Source: a virus. From it: a stretch of 59,008 nt of DNA. The first letter of the stretch is position 1; each line of letters starts with the position of its first letter. Below are positions 1 through 8,240 of this stretch, in pieces. The notes below the pieces were generated by a model. The model was not told the DNA's origin, searched no databases, and was given only the letters and a program-made list of their open reading frames with translations. The translations under genes were made by a program, and so were the position numbers. The stretch is from IMG/VR virus record IMGVR_UViG_3300044994_000135, positions 1 to 59,008 of that record; one strand, written 5' to 3'.

Positions 1-177
1 CCTTTTCGGGCCCGTACACGTAAACGGCATAGTGCTTGACCATGCGGTTCACCGCGTTCTCGATCTCCTCGATCTTGCCCTGTACCAGCGACAGCAGCTC
101 GTCCTTCATCTCGCGGATGGTGTCGGCCCCGGCCACGGCCTTGCTGTTGGCCGCGAGCGACTGGATGCGGTTGAACC
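1..177. repeat. Terminal direct repeat, left copy
   Basis: Matches 58832-59008 along its whole length with two mismatches (position 29 A versus G at 58860; position 50 C versus T at 58881). It lies inside the portal gene and keeps its frame across the joined ends. This is what a circular or circularly permuted replicon looks like after assembly; the two substitutions would be strain variation in the sample or read error. Confidence 0.95.
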
Positions 178-1174
178 CCACCTTGAAGAGCCACTGAATG
201 GTGAGCTCGATGGCCCGCTCGTGCCCGGTCATGTCCGCCGGCTCGATCGTGGTGACCTGGGTCCCCTGCGGGACGATCAGCGCCGCGTTATCGCCCCACG
301 TCTTGACGTCCTCGTCCCCTACCGGGCCGGAGAACACGTGCCGCTGGAACGCCGAGTGGTTGAGCTGGTTGGAGTACGCGGACATGTAGTTGAAGAGCTG
401 GAGCTGCATCTCGGCCACGCCACGCACCCACGTCTCGTCGAAGCACCCGACCACGGGCAAGTGCTCCAGCTGCGGGATCCCCCGCTCCTCGACCAGCTCC
501 CACCTTTTGCCGTCGGTGACGCCCGCGTCTTTTTGCTTGTAAATCCGCAGCGTGATCCCGCCGCCCGGGGACTTCTTGAGCACGACCGAGCGCAGCTCCA
601 GCACCGGCTTCTGGGTCAGGTCCGAGCGGCGCTGCACCTCGTGGTACTCGTACCGGATCATCTCGAACTCCTGCTCGGCGTCCTCGCGCATCTGCCAGTC
701 GCGCAGGGCCAAGGGGCTGATCGAGTAAAAGAACGCCCGGTGCCCAGCCTCGTCGGCCTTGGTGTCGCCGTTAACCTTTGGCGCGAACGTGTACACCACG
801 CACTTGCCGTAGAGGATCAGGTCCAGAAACATGGACTTCTTGACGAACTCGGTCAGGCTGTTCCCCTTGCCGTCGACACTCTTGACGTGCTCGCCGAACA
901 GGTCCTTGACCTTCTGGTCAAGCTGCGGGTCTTCCTTGAAAAAGATCCCGGTCCAAACTCCGGTGACCATCTCCATCAGGTTTAGGTAACGCGAGCGCCG
1001 CGCACGCATCCTGCGGAGTAGGTTGCCGTACTTCGGGTGATTCTCGGCGAAATGTTCGATTAGGTATTCGGGGGAGGTCAGGACCGACTGCTTGCCCTCC
1101 TGCAGGTCGCGGAAGGTTTCCCACTCGCGGCGGTTCTCGACGTATTCGGGGTGGTCGTGAAGAGCTTCCATCAT
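1..1174 (-). CDS. Portal protein, N-terminal part (gene continues at 58831)
   Basis: Codes for the first ~391 residues of a 516-codon protein that finishes at 58455 once the ends are joined. It starts at ATG 1172-1174 (a second ATG follows directly), 20 bases after the large terminase stop. The product contains long helical stretches and a tail-barrel-like segment, including LEHLPVVGC, LFNYMSAYSNQL and AVAGADTIREMKDELLSLV. In siphoviruses the portal is the dodecameric channel at one head vertex that docks the terminase. The position between the large terminase and a Mu gpF-like head protein is diagnostic. No complete frame is visible within the linear window because the gene is cut at its edge. 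Confidence 0.88.
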   Translation of the reverse strand, partial: MMEALHDHPEYVENRREWETFRDLQEGKQSVLTSPEYLIEHFAENHPKYGNLLRRMRARRSRYLNLMEMVTGVWTGIFFKEDPQLDQKVKDLFGEHVKSVDGKGNSLTEFVKKSMFLDLILYGKCVVYTFAPKVNGDTKADEAGHRAFFYSISPLALRDWQMREDAEQEFEMIRYEYHEVQRRSDLTQKPVLELRSVVLKKSPGGGITLRIYKQKDAGVTDGKRWELVEERGIPQLEHLPVVGCFDETWVRGVAEMQLQLFNYMSAYSNQLNHSAFQRHVFSGPVGDEDVKTWGDNAALIVPQGTQVTTIEPADMTGHERAIELTIQWLFKVGFNRIQSLAANSKAVAGADTIREMKDELLSLVQGKIEEIENAVNRMVKHYAVYVYGPEK

Positions 1175-1193
1175 GCCGACGTCCAGAGTACCA

Positions 1194-2615
1194 CTAAAGC
1201 ACCGGGCCCGACAAAGATCCACCGCCGCCGTCAGGCTTGGTCAGGTCGAGGTGCTTGGTCATCTCGAAAACGTAGTACCGGGCGCTGTCGCCGTAGTGGG
1301 TCCAGGTGTCCTTGGGCGGCTTGTCGATGTCCCACGTGCCCTCCTTGAGGGCCGTCTTGCGGTAGCTGTCGAGTAGGTTCTTACACCGGTAGTGGACGAC
1401 ATAGAGCCCGTAATCCATGGCCTGCGCCATCTTCTCCAAGCTCTGCCGGACGCCCGGGTTGGCACGCGGGGTCTTCATGGTCACGCTCGTGAACCCCGCC
1501 GACCGCAGGTACTTCACGATCTGGTCGTAGTCGCACCCGGCGTCGGTGTTGTGCACGGGGTTATACCCGGAACGGTCTCCGTGGATCTCGATGGGCGTGT
1601 GCCGCCAAGTGTGCACGGGGAACTTCCGCGCGAACTCCATGACTGCCGCCTCCAGCCCGCGCGCCCTACCGTCGGTCTCGTCGAGCGCCACAAACCGGAA
1701 TAGCCGCTCCTGAGAGAACCTGCCGGCGTAGAACGGCTGGCGCTGGTGAACGGTCCACGCGAGCGGGGCGACATTAAAATCCCAGCAGAGGGCCAGTGGC
1801 AACTCAGGGATCGGGCGCACGTCGTCTCCAACGACGTTGCGGGACTCGTTGAAGTTCCAGTAGGCCGTGGACTTCTGGAACGGGACGAATAGCCCGTAGC
1901 GGTAACTCTGGAGCTTGGACGGGTCGTAGGAGTAGCGCTGGACGAGCGCCTCGATATAGCCGGGGGCGAGGTTATGGGCGTTGTGATCAGTAGGGACAAT
2001 AAACGCCCGGACATTGCGTTTCTCATCGAGACGGTCGTAGCCAGTGCCGGGGATGTCGGCTAGCTCGGCGTAGTGATTGATGCCCTCTGGAACTGAGTCG
2101 CCGAGGCCCTGAAGGCACTTCGCCCTCTTATCCCGAAGCCGGTCCATAATGCGGTCAAACACGTCCGCTCTCGAAGTGGCCACCTCTGACCACCGCCAAT
2201 GCGTCAGGCTGGCAGACACAAAATGCACCGGGTTGTCAGCCGAGAGGAAGCTGATCCGGTGGTTGAGCCCCATCTGCCGAAAATCGATTGAGTTTGGGGA
2301 GCTTAAACGAACGATAAAGTGCTGCTTCTCCTTCCACCCGTAAACATCTTGAGCAACCTTGAGTGTCAACTCCAGGAGGGTTTCACAGATCCGGTAATTA
2401 GGCGCAACGGTCCAAGATCTCGTTGGGTTCGGGTCCGACTTTGGCGCGCCATTATCCAGAACACGTTGGAGGTCCCAGATTTGCCCGCCGTAAGATTTCC
2501 CAGCTCCTACCCCCCCTCGAATGAAAGTCACGCGATTGGGAGTGCGATCATTCATCGCATCCCAACACCACCAAGGGACATTTATTCGACGTGCGGATTT
2601 AACACCGGCTACCAA
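1194..2615 (-). CDS. terL: Terminase large subunit (packaging ATPase/nuclease)
   Basis: A 473-residue packaging motor. The Walker A motif GGVGAGKS is near residues 34-41. The C-terminal RNase H-like nuclease half shows acidic strands such as LCWDFNVAPLAW and IEIHGDRSG. The downstream neighbour is the portal. The best start in this frame is TTG at 2613-2615, because a TGA stop lies only three codons upstream (2625-2627). The next ATG, in DAMNDRT, would be some 20 residues further in. A 30-codon frame in the same phase precedes the stop, so the true N terminus may be longer (see the 2625-2717 entry). Function is confident, start uncertain. Confidence 0.92.
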   Translation of the reverse strand: MVAGVKSARRINVPWWCWDAMNDRTPNRVTFIRGGVGAGKSYGGQIWDLQRVLDNGAPKSDPNPTRSWTVAPNYRICETLLELTLKVAQDVYGWKEKQHFIVRLSSPNSIDFRQMGLNHRISFLSADNPVHFVSASLTHWRWSEVATSRADVFDRIMDRLRDKRAKCLQGLGDSVPEGINHYAELADIPGTGYDRLDEKRNVRAFIVPTDHNAHNLAPGYIEALVQRYSYDPSKLQSYRYGLFVPFQKSTAYWNFNESRNVVGDDVRPIPELPLALCWDFNVAPLAWTVHQRQPFYAGRFSQERLFRFVALDETDGRARGLEAAVMEFARKFPVHTWRHTPIEIHGDRSGYNPVHNTDAGCDYDQIVKYLRSAGFTSVTMKTPRANPGVRQSLEKMAQAMDYGLYVVHYRCKNLLDSYRKTALKEGTWDIDKPPKDTWTHYGDSARYYVFEMTKHLDLTKPDGGGGSLSGPVL

Positions 2616-2624
2616 ACTGGGGGG

Positions 2625-2717
2625 TCAACGTAGACGGGCGTGACGTACTGATTCGATGACCTTCTCTCCCGGCGCGGCCACGCGCGGCCCGATTGTCGGC
2701 TCCGCTTTCTTCTTCAT
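2625..2717 (-). CDS. Short ORF in frame before terL (possible detached terL N terminus)
   Basis: Encodes about 30 residues (MKKKAEPTIGPRVAAPGEK...). Its ATG overlaps the stop of the upstream coupling-ATPase gene as ATGA, the usual coupled-start layout in this operon. It ends at TGA 2625-2627, in the same phase as terL, nine bases before the terL TTG. A run of six C follows the stop. Either this is a leader peptide, or terL really starts here and the stop is a sequence error or strain mutation. In a neighbouring phase the same DNA reads VTPVYVDPP, which would rejoin terL if one C were added to the run. Confidence 0.4.
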   Translation of the reverse strand: MKKKAEPTIGPRVAAPGEKVIESVRHARLR

Positions 2718-4579
2718 GGTCTCATCCTCAACCGCATCACGTTACCAATCCGCCGCCGGCCGCGCCGGGGCGGCTCTCCGTCGAGCTTCAGCGGCCCCTT
2801 CGGCGCTAACGGCTCCGGGGGGGCCGGAGAAACCGCACTCACCACTGCCCGCGCCCCCGGCTCCTGAACTACGGGCGGAGTATCGCCCGACCGCTCGCTC
2901 TGCGCAATGGCCCGGCGCACGCGCCCGGCGAGCGCCCACGGCTCGGGGGTGCTGTACCGCTCAAGCCGTACCGGCGCGATGGGCTTCCCCGGCCGCACGT
3001 CCGCCCAGAACAGCCGCGCCTTCTCGATTCGACCGCCGCCCATGTCCACCCACGCCACGCCGCGCTCGTTGGCCAGGCCGTGCGTGAGGTCCTCAGGGTG
3101 CACGATCGACCGGCGGTCCTCGCTCTCCCCGTCCACGCGCGAGCGGCTGGTGAACAGCCCGGCGTTGAGGTCGATGGGCCTCGCGGCGGACATGCCCAGC
3201 CCGCGCATGGTCGCGACGGAGCGGCTGCGGCGGACGGTGTCCCGCTCCCCGAACCACCCGCTCATGTCCCTGGCCGACTGCTCGTCGCCGAGGCGTAGGG
3301 CGATCTTGGTCCCGACGTTGGCCATGACGCGCTCGAAGAACTCCTGGCTCAGGCCGCTCGCCGGGTCCTTCAGGGCCCCGGTGCTCTGAGCGCCGAACAC
3401 GAACGCGAACCGGCCCTTGCGCGAGAGCTCGAATAGGCTCGCCCAGGTCGGCCCGAACGTGCACGCGGCCTCGTCGATGAGCACGAGGTGCGGCGACTCA
3501 AGCCGGTAGCCGGCGGAGATGATCTCGCCGATGGAGACCTCGAGGTCTTCGCGGATCATCCTGACAAGGCGGGCGCTGTTCTCCGCGTCCTCCAGCCGGG
3601 GCGTCACGAGATAAACCAGCTTTCGGGCCTTGATGGCCTCGGTCATCACCAGATCGGAATGCTCCGTGCAGAGCAGTCGCCCGTAGCTGGCCGCGAGCGC
3701 GTAGAACTCCGCCGCCACCCCGCGCAGGTTGTCCTGGATGGCCTGGGTGTCGAACGCCCCACGCGGGCCGCGGTAGGTGTTGGCGAGCGCCTCCAGGTCC
3801 CGCAGGTCCTCATCCCTTTGATGGGCCAGGAGCGTTTGCCGGATGATCGGGTACGCCGTCGGGAAGCTCCCCATGGCCACCGCGAGGTCCTCGACGGTCC
3901 ACGCGAGCGGCACGGCCTCCAGGGCCCGCACCACCCGGGAGACGGCATCGTGCGCGAGGCGGTCGTAATGTTTCGAGCTGACGAAGTCGGTCGTCAGGGG
4001 CAGGGCCGTCCGCAGGGCCTTGCGGGCCTTCACCTCCGGTCGTTGTCGGACACACGGCGCGAACGGGTTGTAGCTGCCGAGCTCTGGCCGGAGCGGGTCG
4101 ATCACGATCAGGTCCTCCGTACGGCCCGTGGCCTCGGCAATGGCCCGCACCTGGGCCAGGATGTCGGCGTCCCGCTTGGCGTCGAAGAACGTGCACCCGC
4201 CGCCCTGCGCCGCCTGCTGCCAGAACAGCCCGAGCATCCACAAGGTCTTGCCGGAACCCGTAGCCCCAAGGGCGGCCAGGTGCGTGCACGCTCGCTCGTG
4301 CGAGAGCCAGAGGGGCTCGCCGGTGTCGTGGTGGTACCCAATGAGGTAATGGTCCGGGCGAAACGAGGTAACAACGGCGCACGGCGCCCCATTCCAGTCT
4401 GGTGGTCGTTCGCGTTCGAGGCGCAGGTGGCACCCGAGCTTGTAGGCCAGTATGCCGAGGAGCAGCGTGACGGGCACGAGCGCCCAGACGGTGAACACGC
4501 CCGCCAGGAATGAGGCGGCGGTCAGGTGCGCGAGGACGGCTAGCTCGCGGCGCTGGGTGTCGGCGTAGCTCGCGCGCAC
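2714..4579 (-). CDS. VirD4/TraG/TraD-type coupling ATPase in the packaging operon
   Basis: A 621-residue protein with two hydrophobic N-terminal segments (about residues 13-48), then Walker A GATGSGKT (105-112), Walker B LVLIDE (365-370) and a sensor-like GAQST (396-400) before a Pro/Arg-rich basic tail. This is the layout of type IV coupling proteins: a membrane-anchored hexameric ATPase that hands DNA to a secretion channel (family knowledge). It lies between the small and large terminase genes, overlaps the next start as ATGA and overlaps its upstream neighbour by 40 bases, so it is co-transcribed with packaging genes. Its phage role is unknown. A FtsK/HerA-type packaging or entry role is a second possibility. 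Confidence 0.85.
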   Translation of the reverse strand: MRASYADTQRRELAVLAHLTAASFLAGVFTVWALVPVTLLLGILAYKLGCHLRLERERPPDWNGAPCAVVTSFRPDHYLIGYHHDTGEPLWLSHERACTHLAALGATGSGKTLWMLGLFWQQAAQGGGCTFFDAKRDADILAQVRAIAEATGRTEDLIVIDPLRPELGSYNPFAPCVRQRPEVKARKALRTALPLTTDFVSSKHYDRLAHDAVSRVVRALEAVPLAWTVEDLAVAMGSFPTAYPIIRQTLLAHQRDEDLRDLEALANTYRGPRGAFDTQAIQDNLRGVAAEFYALAASYGRLLCTEHSDLVMTEAIKARKLVYLVTPRLEDAENSARLVRMIREDLEVSIGEIISAGYRLESPHLVLIDEAACTFGPTWASLFELSRKGRFAFVFGAQSTGALKDPASGLSQEFFERVMANVGTKIALRLGDEQSARDMSGWFGERDTVRRSRSVATMRGLGMSAARPIDLNAGLFTSRSRVDGESEDRRSIVHPEDLTHGLANERGVAWVDMGGGRIEKARLFWADVRPGKPIAPVRLERYSTPEPWALAGRVRRAIAQSERSGDTPPVVQEPGARAVVSAVSPAPPEPLAPKGPLKLDGEPPRRGRRRIGNVMRLRMRP

Positions 4580-4785
4580 AACCGCATCCCAAACGATTCG
4601 AGTCTGATCGTAAACTCCTCGTGCCCCGCGAGCTCAGCCGCCAGCCGCTCACGGATGCCCTGGTCCGGGGTCGGCAAGAACAGCTCGCTCTGGGGTTGCC
4701 GGTGCCTCCACGCGAGCAGCGCGTAGCGCTTGAAGCTCTGGAAATACGTCTCGCTGTCGGGGAATGGGGCGTTCGCTACCGTCAT
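4540..4785 (-). CDS. Hypothetical protein, 81 aa
   Basis: A small protein with no recognised domain; the middle reads as an amphipathic, charged chain (ETYFQSFKRYALLAWRHRQ). It is coupled to its upstream neighbour by a 4-base ATGA overlap and runs 40 bases into the coupling-ATPase gene in another phase. That tight packing supports its being translated. A role linked to the ATPase is only inference. Confidence 0.6.
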   Translation of the reverse strand: MTVANAPFPDSETYFQSFKRYALLAWRHRQPQSELFLPTPDQGIRERLAAELAGHEEFTIRLESFGMRLCARATPTPSAAS

Positions 4786-4997
4786 TCGCCCTCTTCACCA
4801 GAACTCGCCGATGCCTCGGAAAATCCCGCCGAAGGCGTGTCCTTTTGGTCGAGACATTGGCCACGCTGGATCGCGGCCACGCAGTCGTTGAGCACGCGCC
4901 CGAGGTCGCCATAGCGGTACATCTGCTCGCTCACCGTGAACGAAACGACGGATTCACCGGTGGCGTTGTTGCGGAGGGTGAGGGTGTAGGTGGTCAT
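4782..4997 (-). CDS. Hypothetical protein, 71 aa
   Basis: Begins MTTYTLTLRNNATGES, which reads like a small beta-sheet protein, and ends in a Ser/Glu-rich acidic tail. ATGA overlaps join it to genes on both sides. The DNA coding its tail (4795-4827) resembles the non-coding stretch 24023-24056. No family recognised. Confidence 0.65.
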   Translation of the reverse strand: MTTYTLTLRNNATGESVVSFTVSEQMYRYGDLGRVLNDCVAAIQRGQCLDQKDTPSAGFSEASASSGEEGE

Positions 4998-5230
4998 TCA
5001 ACCTCTCTAAGTTGATCTTCAAGCGGGATCTCGCCATCGACAGGGATCGGACACCACGCATACAGGCCCGTTTTGGCTTCTGCTGGAAGAAACCCGTTTT
5101 CTGTTGTCCATGAGGCTATGGCGATCGTGCTTTTCCCGTCAAAGCTAGTTTGCCGGACAAGGAACAGGCCGAGTCGGCACTGCGGGACAGAATCGGGGAA
5201 CTTGCGCCAGTAGCACTCCGTGGTGGCCAT
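4994..5230 (-). CDS. Hypothetical protein, 78 aa
   Basis: The frame is open to 5344, but the first 38 residues overlap the methyltransferase gene and look like shadow coding, so the ATG at 5230 (MATTECYWRKFPDS) is preferred. It is Trp/Cys-containing and probably globular (FLVRQTSFDGKSTIAIASW). The stop overlaps the next start as ATGA. No function recognised. Confidence 0.6.
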   Translation of the reverse strand: MATTECYWRKFPDSVPQCRLGLFLVRQTSFDGKSTIAIASWTTENGFLPAEAKTGLYAWCPIPVDGEIPLEDQLREVE

Positions 5231-5270
5231 GCCCCGCAGATTCTCACGCCCGGCGCGGGGGCGCAAGGGG

Positions 5271-5936
5271 TCAAAAAGGGAGGACGCTTTGTGCCATTCG
5301 GCGGGCTGCGATCTCGCAATAGCGTTCTTCGCGTTCAATCCCAATAGCCTTCCTCCCTAAATCCTTAGCGGCGCGCAATGTTGTTCCTGACCCCATAAAG
5401 GGGTCGATGATCGTGTTCTGTTTTGATTTGAGTTTTATGTCTGCCTGCTGGATACACCACCGCATTACTTCAACTGGTTTCTGCGTTGGGTGATATCGTG
5501 TCTGCTTTATGCGCTGCAACATTCCATTCCACATAAACCGTATCAAGCGAATAGCCCCTGGAAGCGTGGTCCAAGCAATCTCAGCATCTGCGAAGTCTCC
5601 AGAGTTTTCTTTATCCCATATCAGCCAACATTGGTTCTGAGGGAGGATATCCGTGTAATAGTTCCCCCCAAACAGAATACAGTTCCTCCCAGCGCGCAGT
5701 ACCAGGGAAAGTAAATTGTCGTCAATTCGCTCATTGTCCCAAGTAGCCACTGCATAATCTTTTGGAAGAGCCGCGGATCTGCGACTCTTATTCTTTCCAG
5801 CCGCTTCGCCAATGCCATATGGAGGATCAGTAAGTACAAGATCAACGTCCCTGATAGTAGGCAAAATCTCCTGACAATCTCCGTGGTAGATTAAAACTGA
5901 CTCATCTTGAAAGTACGGCCTGGCTACCATGTCCAT
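5271..5936 (-). CDS. DNA methyltransferase, DPPY type (N6-adenine or N4-cytosine)
   Basis: A 221-residue methyltransferase with catalytic DPPY at 37-40 and the SAM-binding DPFMGSG at 178-184. The catalytic motif precedes the SAM motif, the beta-class order. No restriction endonuclease lies beside it, so it is an orphan enzyme, likely protecting phage DNA from host restriction or marking it for packaging or replication. The gene is visibly richer in A and T than its neighbours, suggesting recent acquisition. The target sequence cannot be read from the protein. Confidence 0.92.
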   Translation of the reverse strand: MDMVARPYFQDESVLIYHGDCQEILPTIRDVDLVLTDPPYGIGEAAGKNKSRRSAALPKDYAVATWDNERIDDNLLSLVLRAGRNCILFGGNYYTDILPQNQCWLIWDKENSGDFADAEIAWTTLPGAIRLIRFMWNGMLQRIKQTRYHPTQKPVEVMRWCIQQADIKLKSKQNTIIDPFMGSGTTLRAAKDLGRKAIGIEREERYCEIAARRMAQSVLPF

Positions 5937-5979
5937 GAAAGTGACATCTTGTTGCTAGGGGCGCAAGAACTATTTGCCG

Positions 5980-5989
5980 AACGCCGTTT
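5980..5989. promoter_or_regulatory. Palindromic AACGCCGTT box between terS and the methyltransferase
   Basis: Arms AACG and CGTT surround one central base. The same box recurs at 8469 and 34253, and in reverse at 20571, each outside genes or at a gene end. It could be an operator for a phage regulator; inferred from recurrence only. Confidence 0.3.
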
Positions 5990-6026
5990 AACGCAACAGC
6001 TCTAGATTACTCGTCAGGGCCGCGCG

Positions 6027-6464
6027 TCAGTGCTCCGTCGCCAGGCCGCCCTCGGCGTCCTCGGCGTCCTGCTCGTGCGGCGCGGGCTCGCGGACGAAGT
6101 ACACCTGCGTCGGCTTCGGCGCGTCGGGGTCTTCCATCTCGTTGGACTTGAGCCACTTGAGTTTGGCGATCTGGTCGTCGTACTTCTCGCGGTTGAGAGC
6201 CTTTAGTGAGAAGATGGCCGCCATCAGGTTCTCGGCGTGGGCGTACCCGAGCACCTGCTCGAAGAGGTCCTCCTCGATCTGCTTGTATGCCTCCTCGAAC
6301 GCCTCGGCGAACTTGGCGTCCTTCTCCCGCCAGTCGTAGACCGTGCGGCGGCTGACGCCACACAACTGACAGGCGCGGGACACGTTGCCACGGCGCTCGA
6401 CAAACGCTTTCAAGAACAGTTCTTGCTTGTCTCGGTTTCTAGGATTTGGTAATCTTTTCGGCAC
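6027..6464 (-). CDS. terS: Terminase small subunit (DNA-recognition helix-turn-helix)
   Basis: A 145-residue protein with an N-terminal helix-turn-helix (GNVSRACQLCGVSRRTVYDW, about residues 26-45), then a helical oligomerisation region and an acidic tail. Small terminases bind the pac or cos site and regulate the large subunit. The family call rests on this fold and on its place at the head of the packaging operon. Unusually, five genes separate it from terL, including a methyltransferase and a coupling ATPase. Confidence 0.8.
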   Translation of the reverse strand: MPKRLPNPRNRDKQELFLKAFVERRGNVSRACQLCGVSRRTVYDWREKDAKFAEAFEEAYKQIEEDLFEQVLGYAHAENLMAAIFSLKALNREKYDDQIAKLKWLKSNEMEDPDAPKPTQVYFVREPAPHEQDAEDAEGGLATEH

Positions 6465-6500
6465 TTTTTATACGCTGTGCATTTTAGGCGGTTAAGTTCA

Positions 6501-6728
6501 CTACTGCATTTGCGACTTGAGCACCGCCTCTTTGGCGAGCTCGGTGGTGGCGTTGGCCTGCTTGACGGCCTGGTCAGCAAGCCGCTGGATCTGCGCGGCG
6601 GTAATGCCAACGGCGGTGGCCAGGGCCATGATTTGCGTGTCGTGCCTCTGGAGTTTGCGCCAGATGAGCCACTCGAGCACGGCCACGGCCACGACGGCGA
6701 CAACTGCGACAGTCAGCACAATATCCAT
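6501..6728 (-). CDS. Small membrane protein, 75 aa
   Basis: An N-terminal hydrophobic segment (about residues 3-22, Val/Ala-rich) is followed by an amphipathic helix (HDTQIMALATAVGITAAQIQ) likely to form a coiled coil. This layout is seen in holin-associated or membrane-anchoring phage proteins. It sits between terS and the small 6733-7089 gene, not with the lysis genes, so a lysis role is uncertain. Confidence 0.6.
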   Translation of the reverse strand: MDIVLTVAVVAVVAVAVLEWLIWRKLQRHDTQIMALATAVGITAAQIQRLADQAVKQANATTELAKEAVLKSQMQ

Positions 6729-6732
6729 ACTG

Positions 6733-7089
6733 CTAGTCTGCCCGATCCAGCCCTGCCGGGCAACAGCCGAGCCCTGCGAGGATGCGCCAGCGGAGCCACT
6801 TCGGGCGGTGCGGGCTCAAAACGTGGCAGATCCAGAAAAAGCTCATGGGCTCCGAGGCGTCGTCGTACTCGGCGAAGAAGTCCCTGGCCGACTCGTAGTC
6901 CTCGTTCAGCAACGGGGATCCGGGCTTGGGCCCGCGCAGGTAGTCGCGGCACGCCACCCGCAGCACACTGGCCGCGAGCTGCGTGCACGCCGCCGTTTGT
7001 GGGTCGTACTGGTGGTCGGCAGTCTCAAAGAGCTGCGGGGCGTCCCACGCCTCTCCTTGGTGGGCGTCGTCCTCGAACCAGTCATCCAT
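6733..7089 (-). CDS. Hypothetical protein, 118 aa
   Basis: An acidic N terminus (MDDWFEDDAHQGEAWD) leads into a helical body with a short hydrophobic stretch (MSFFWICHVLSP). It overlaps the VRR-NUC gene upstream by 8 bases, indicating coupled translation. No recognised domain. Confidence 0.6.
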   Translation of the reverse strand: MDDWFEDDAHQGEAWDAPQLFETADHQYDPQTAACTQLAASVLRVACRDYLRGPKPGSPLLNEDYESARDFFAEYDDASEPMSFFWICHVLSPHRPKWLRWRILAGLGCCPAGLDRAD

Positions 7090-7525
7090 ACTGCCTCAGG
7101 GCCTCCGGGACGGCGACGCCGAGGTAGTCGCACACCGCCGCCCATGCGGACTCTGCCGAGGTGTGGACCTCGACCCGGTGGCCGCAGGAGCGGGCGAGCT
7201 CCATAAACTCGACTTGGTTGGGCCGAGGCTTTTCGCCTTGGCGCTTGAACTCGATGAAAAAGCCGTGGAACTGTTTGGTGGGGTAGAACATGTGCCAGTC
7301 GCTCGCCCCCCACCGGCACCCCTCAGCGCCGAAACGCACCTGCCGCTGGATGCGCGGCCCGACGGCCTGGTTTGGAATGGCGTAGTGGCACTTCTGGGCG
7401 GCGGGATGGGGGATGTGTTGCAGGCCGGAGATGAACCTCGCCTGGATGCTGTGCTCACTCGGCTGATTCGCCTTGCGATAGGACGGCTTGGCGGAACGTG
7501 CGGCGCGGGCTCTGTGACGGGTCAC
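7082..7525 (-). CDS. VRR-NUC domain nuclease
   Basis: A 147-residue protein whose C-terminal half carries a VRR-NUC PD-(D/E)XK core: GASDWHMFYP supplies the metal-binding Asp and GFFIEFKRQ the E-x-K pair, followed by RPNQVEFMELARSCGH. Phage members are structure-specific nucleases thought to trim junctions or process replication intermediates. It lies on the terS side of the origin-like region, opposite the primase-helicase, consistent with replication or pre-packaging DNA processing. Confidence 0.8.
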   Translation of the reverse strand: MTRHRARAARSAKPSYRKANQPSEHSIQARFISGLQHIPHPAAQKCHYAIPNQAVGPRIQRQVRFGAEGCRWGASDWHMFYPTKQFHGFFIEFKRQGEKPRPNQVEFMELARSCGHRVEVHTSAESAWAAVCDYLGVAVPEALRQYG

Positions 7526-7557
7526 CTACCGGGAGAGTGTGTCACGCCCGGCGGCGT

Positions 7558-7839
7558 TCACGCAAGGGGCCTCCAGTGGGTTATACGGTGCAGATTGACT
7601 GTACAGGCAACCTCGCCGTCTCGGATTACGACCCAATCCCCGTGTTGGGAGAGAACACCCTCGCCGATGGGCCTTACGCATGTAGAAGACCCCTTCATAC
7701 CCTCTGCGATAAAAACCCGGGAGTAAAAACCCGGGAGTCTGTCGTTTACCTGTATCCAGCCGTCAGAGTCATCCGTCTCTGCCGCGACGCTGACGGTCCG
7801 GTCGAGGGGTTTGGGTGGCGTGGGGGTAGTTTGGATCAT
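7558..7839 (-). CDS. DUF551-like protein, 93 aa
   Basis: The frame is open to 7956, but the extra N terminus translates a GC-rich tandem repeat, so the ATG at 7839 (MIQTTPTPPKPLDR) is preferred. The pattern DGWIQVNDRLPG ... ITHWRPLA matches the short DUF551 phage family: an opening W-I-x-V-x-D-R-L-P and a closing I-T-H-W-x-P-L. Function unknown in that family. A short direct repeat (CTCCCGGGTTTTTA twice) lies inside the gene at about 7713-7740. Confidence 0.65.
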   Translation of the reverse strand: MIQTTPTPPKPLDRTVSVAAETDDSDGWIQVNDRLPGFYSRVFIAEGMKGSSTCVRPIGEGVLSQHGDWVVIRDGEVACTVNLHRITHWRPLA

Positions 7840-7881
7840 ACCGCCGATGGTACCAGCCTCAGGTCTGTGGCGCAAGGGCCT

Positions 7882-7968
7882 CACGCCGCCCGCGCGTCCA
7901 GCAACCACGCCGCCCGCGCGTCCAGCAACCACGCCGCCAGGGCGTCCAGCAACCACGCCGCCAGGGCC
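7882..7968. repeat. 24-bp tandem repeat, four copies
   Basis: Copies begin at 7882, 7906, 7930 and 7954, each opening with CACGCCGCC, with small changes in the last two. It is the outermost array of the origin-like non-coding stretch. Open frames through it are low-complexity and are not credited as genes. Confidence 0.85.
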
Positions 7969-8114
7969 GCCTTGCGCTAGTCCGTGGCCGCGTGGGTGGG
8001 TTCAATTGCTTCGTCGGCCAGGCAGTATCGTCGCAGGACGGCGTCGCAGGACGGCGTGTCGGGTGTCGTTCAGGAGTTGGCGGAGGGTGCGGCGGCGGTC
8101 GGGGCGGGCGGTGT

Positions 8115-8165
8115 CCATGGCCTGCAGGACGCCATGGCCTGCAGGACGCCATGGCCTGCAGGACG
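8115..8165. repeat. 17-bp tandem repeat, three copies
   Basis: Three perfect copies of a unit containing the palindromes CCATGG and CTGCAG, followed by a partial copy. It lies between the 24-bp array and the AT-rich inverted repeat of the origin-like region. Confidence 0.85.
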
Positions 8166-8240
8166 CCATGCTCGGCGGCGGGGCGGTAGTAGCGCAATCG
8201 TATTACCACGAGGATCAAATACCGTTTCTTGAGGAGGAGG

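Noticed and set aside
32-985. Long rightward open frame of 317 codons
   Set aside because: It is the antisense shadow of the portal gene: His/Leu/Arg-rich, and the leftward frame carries the recognisable portal sequence continuing across the ends.
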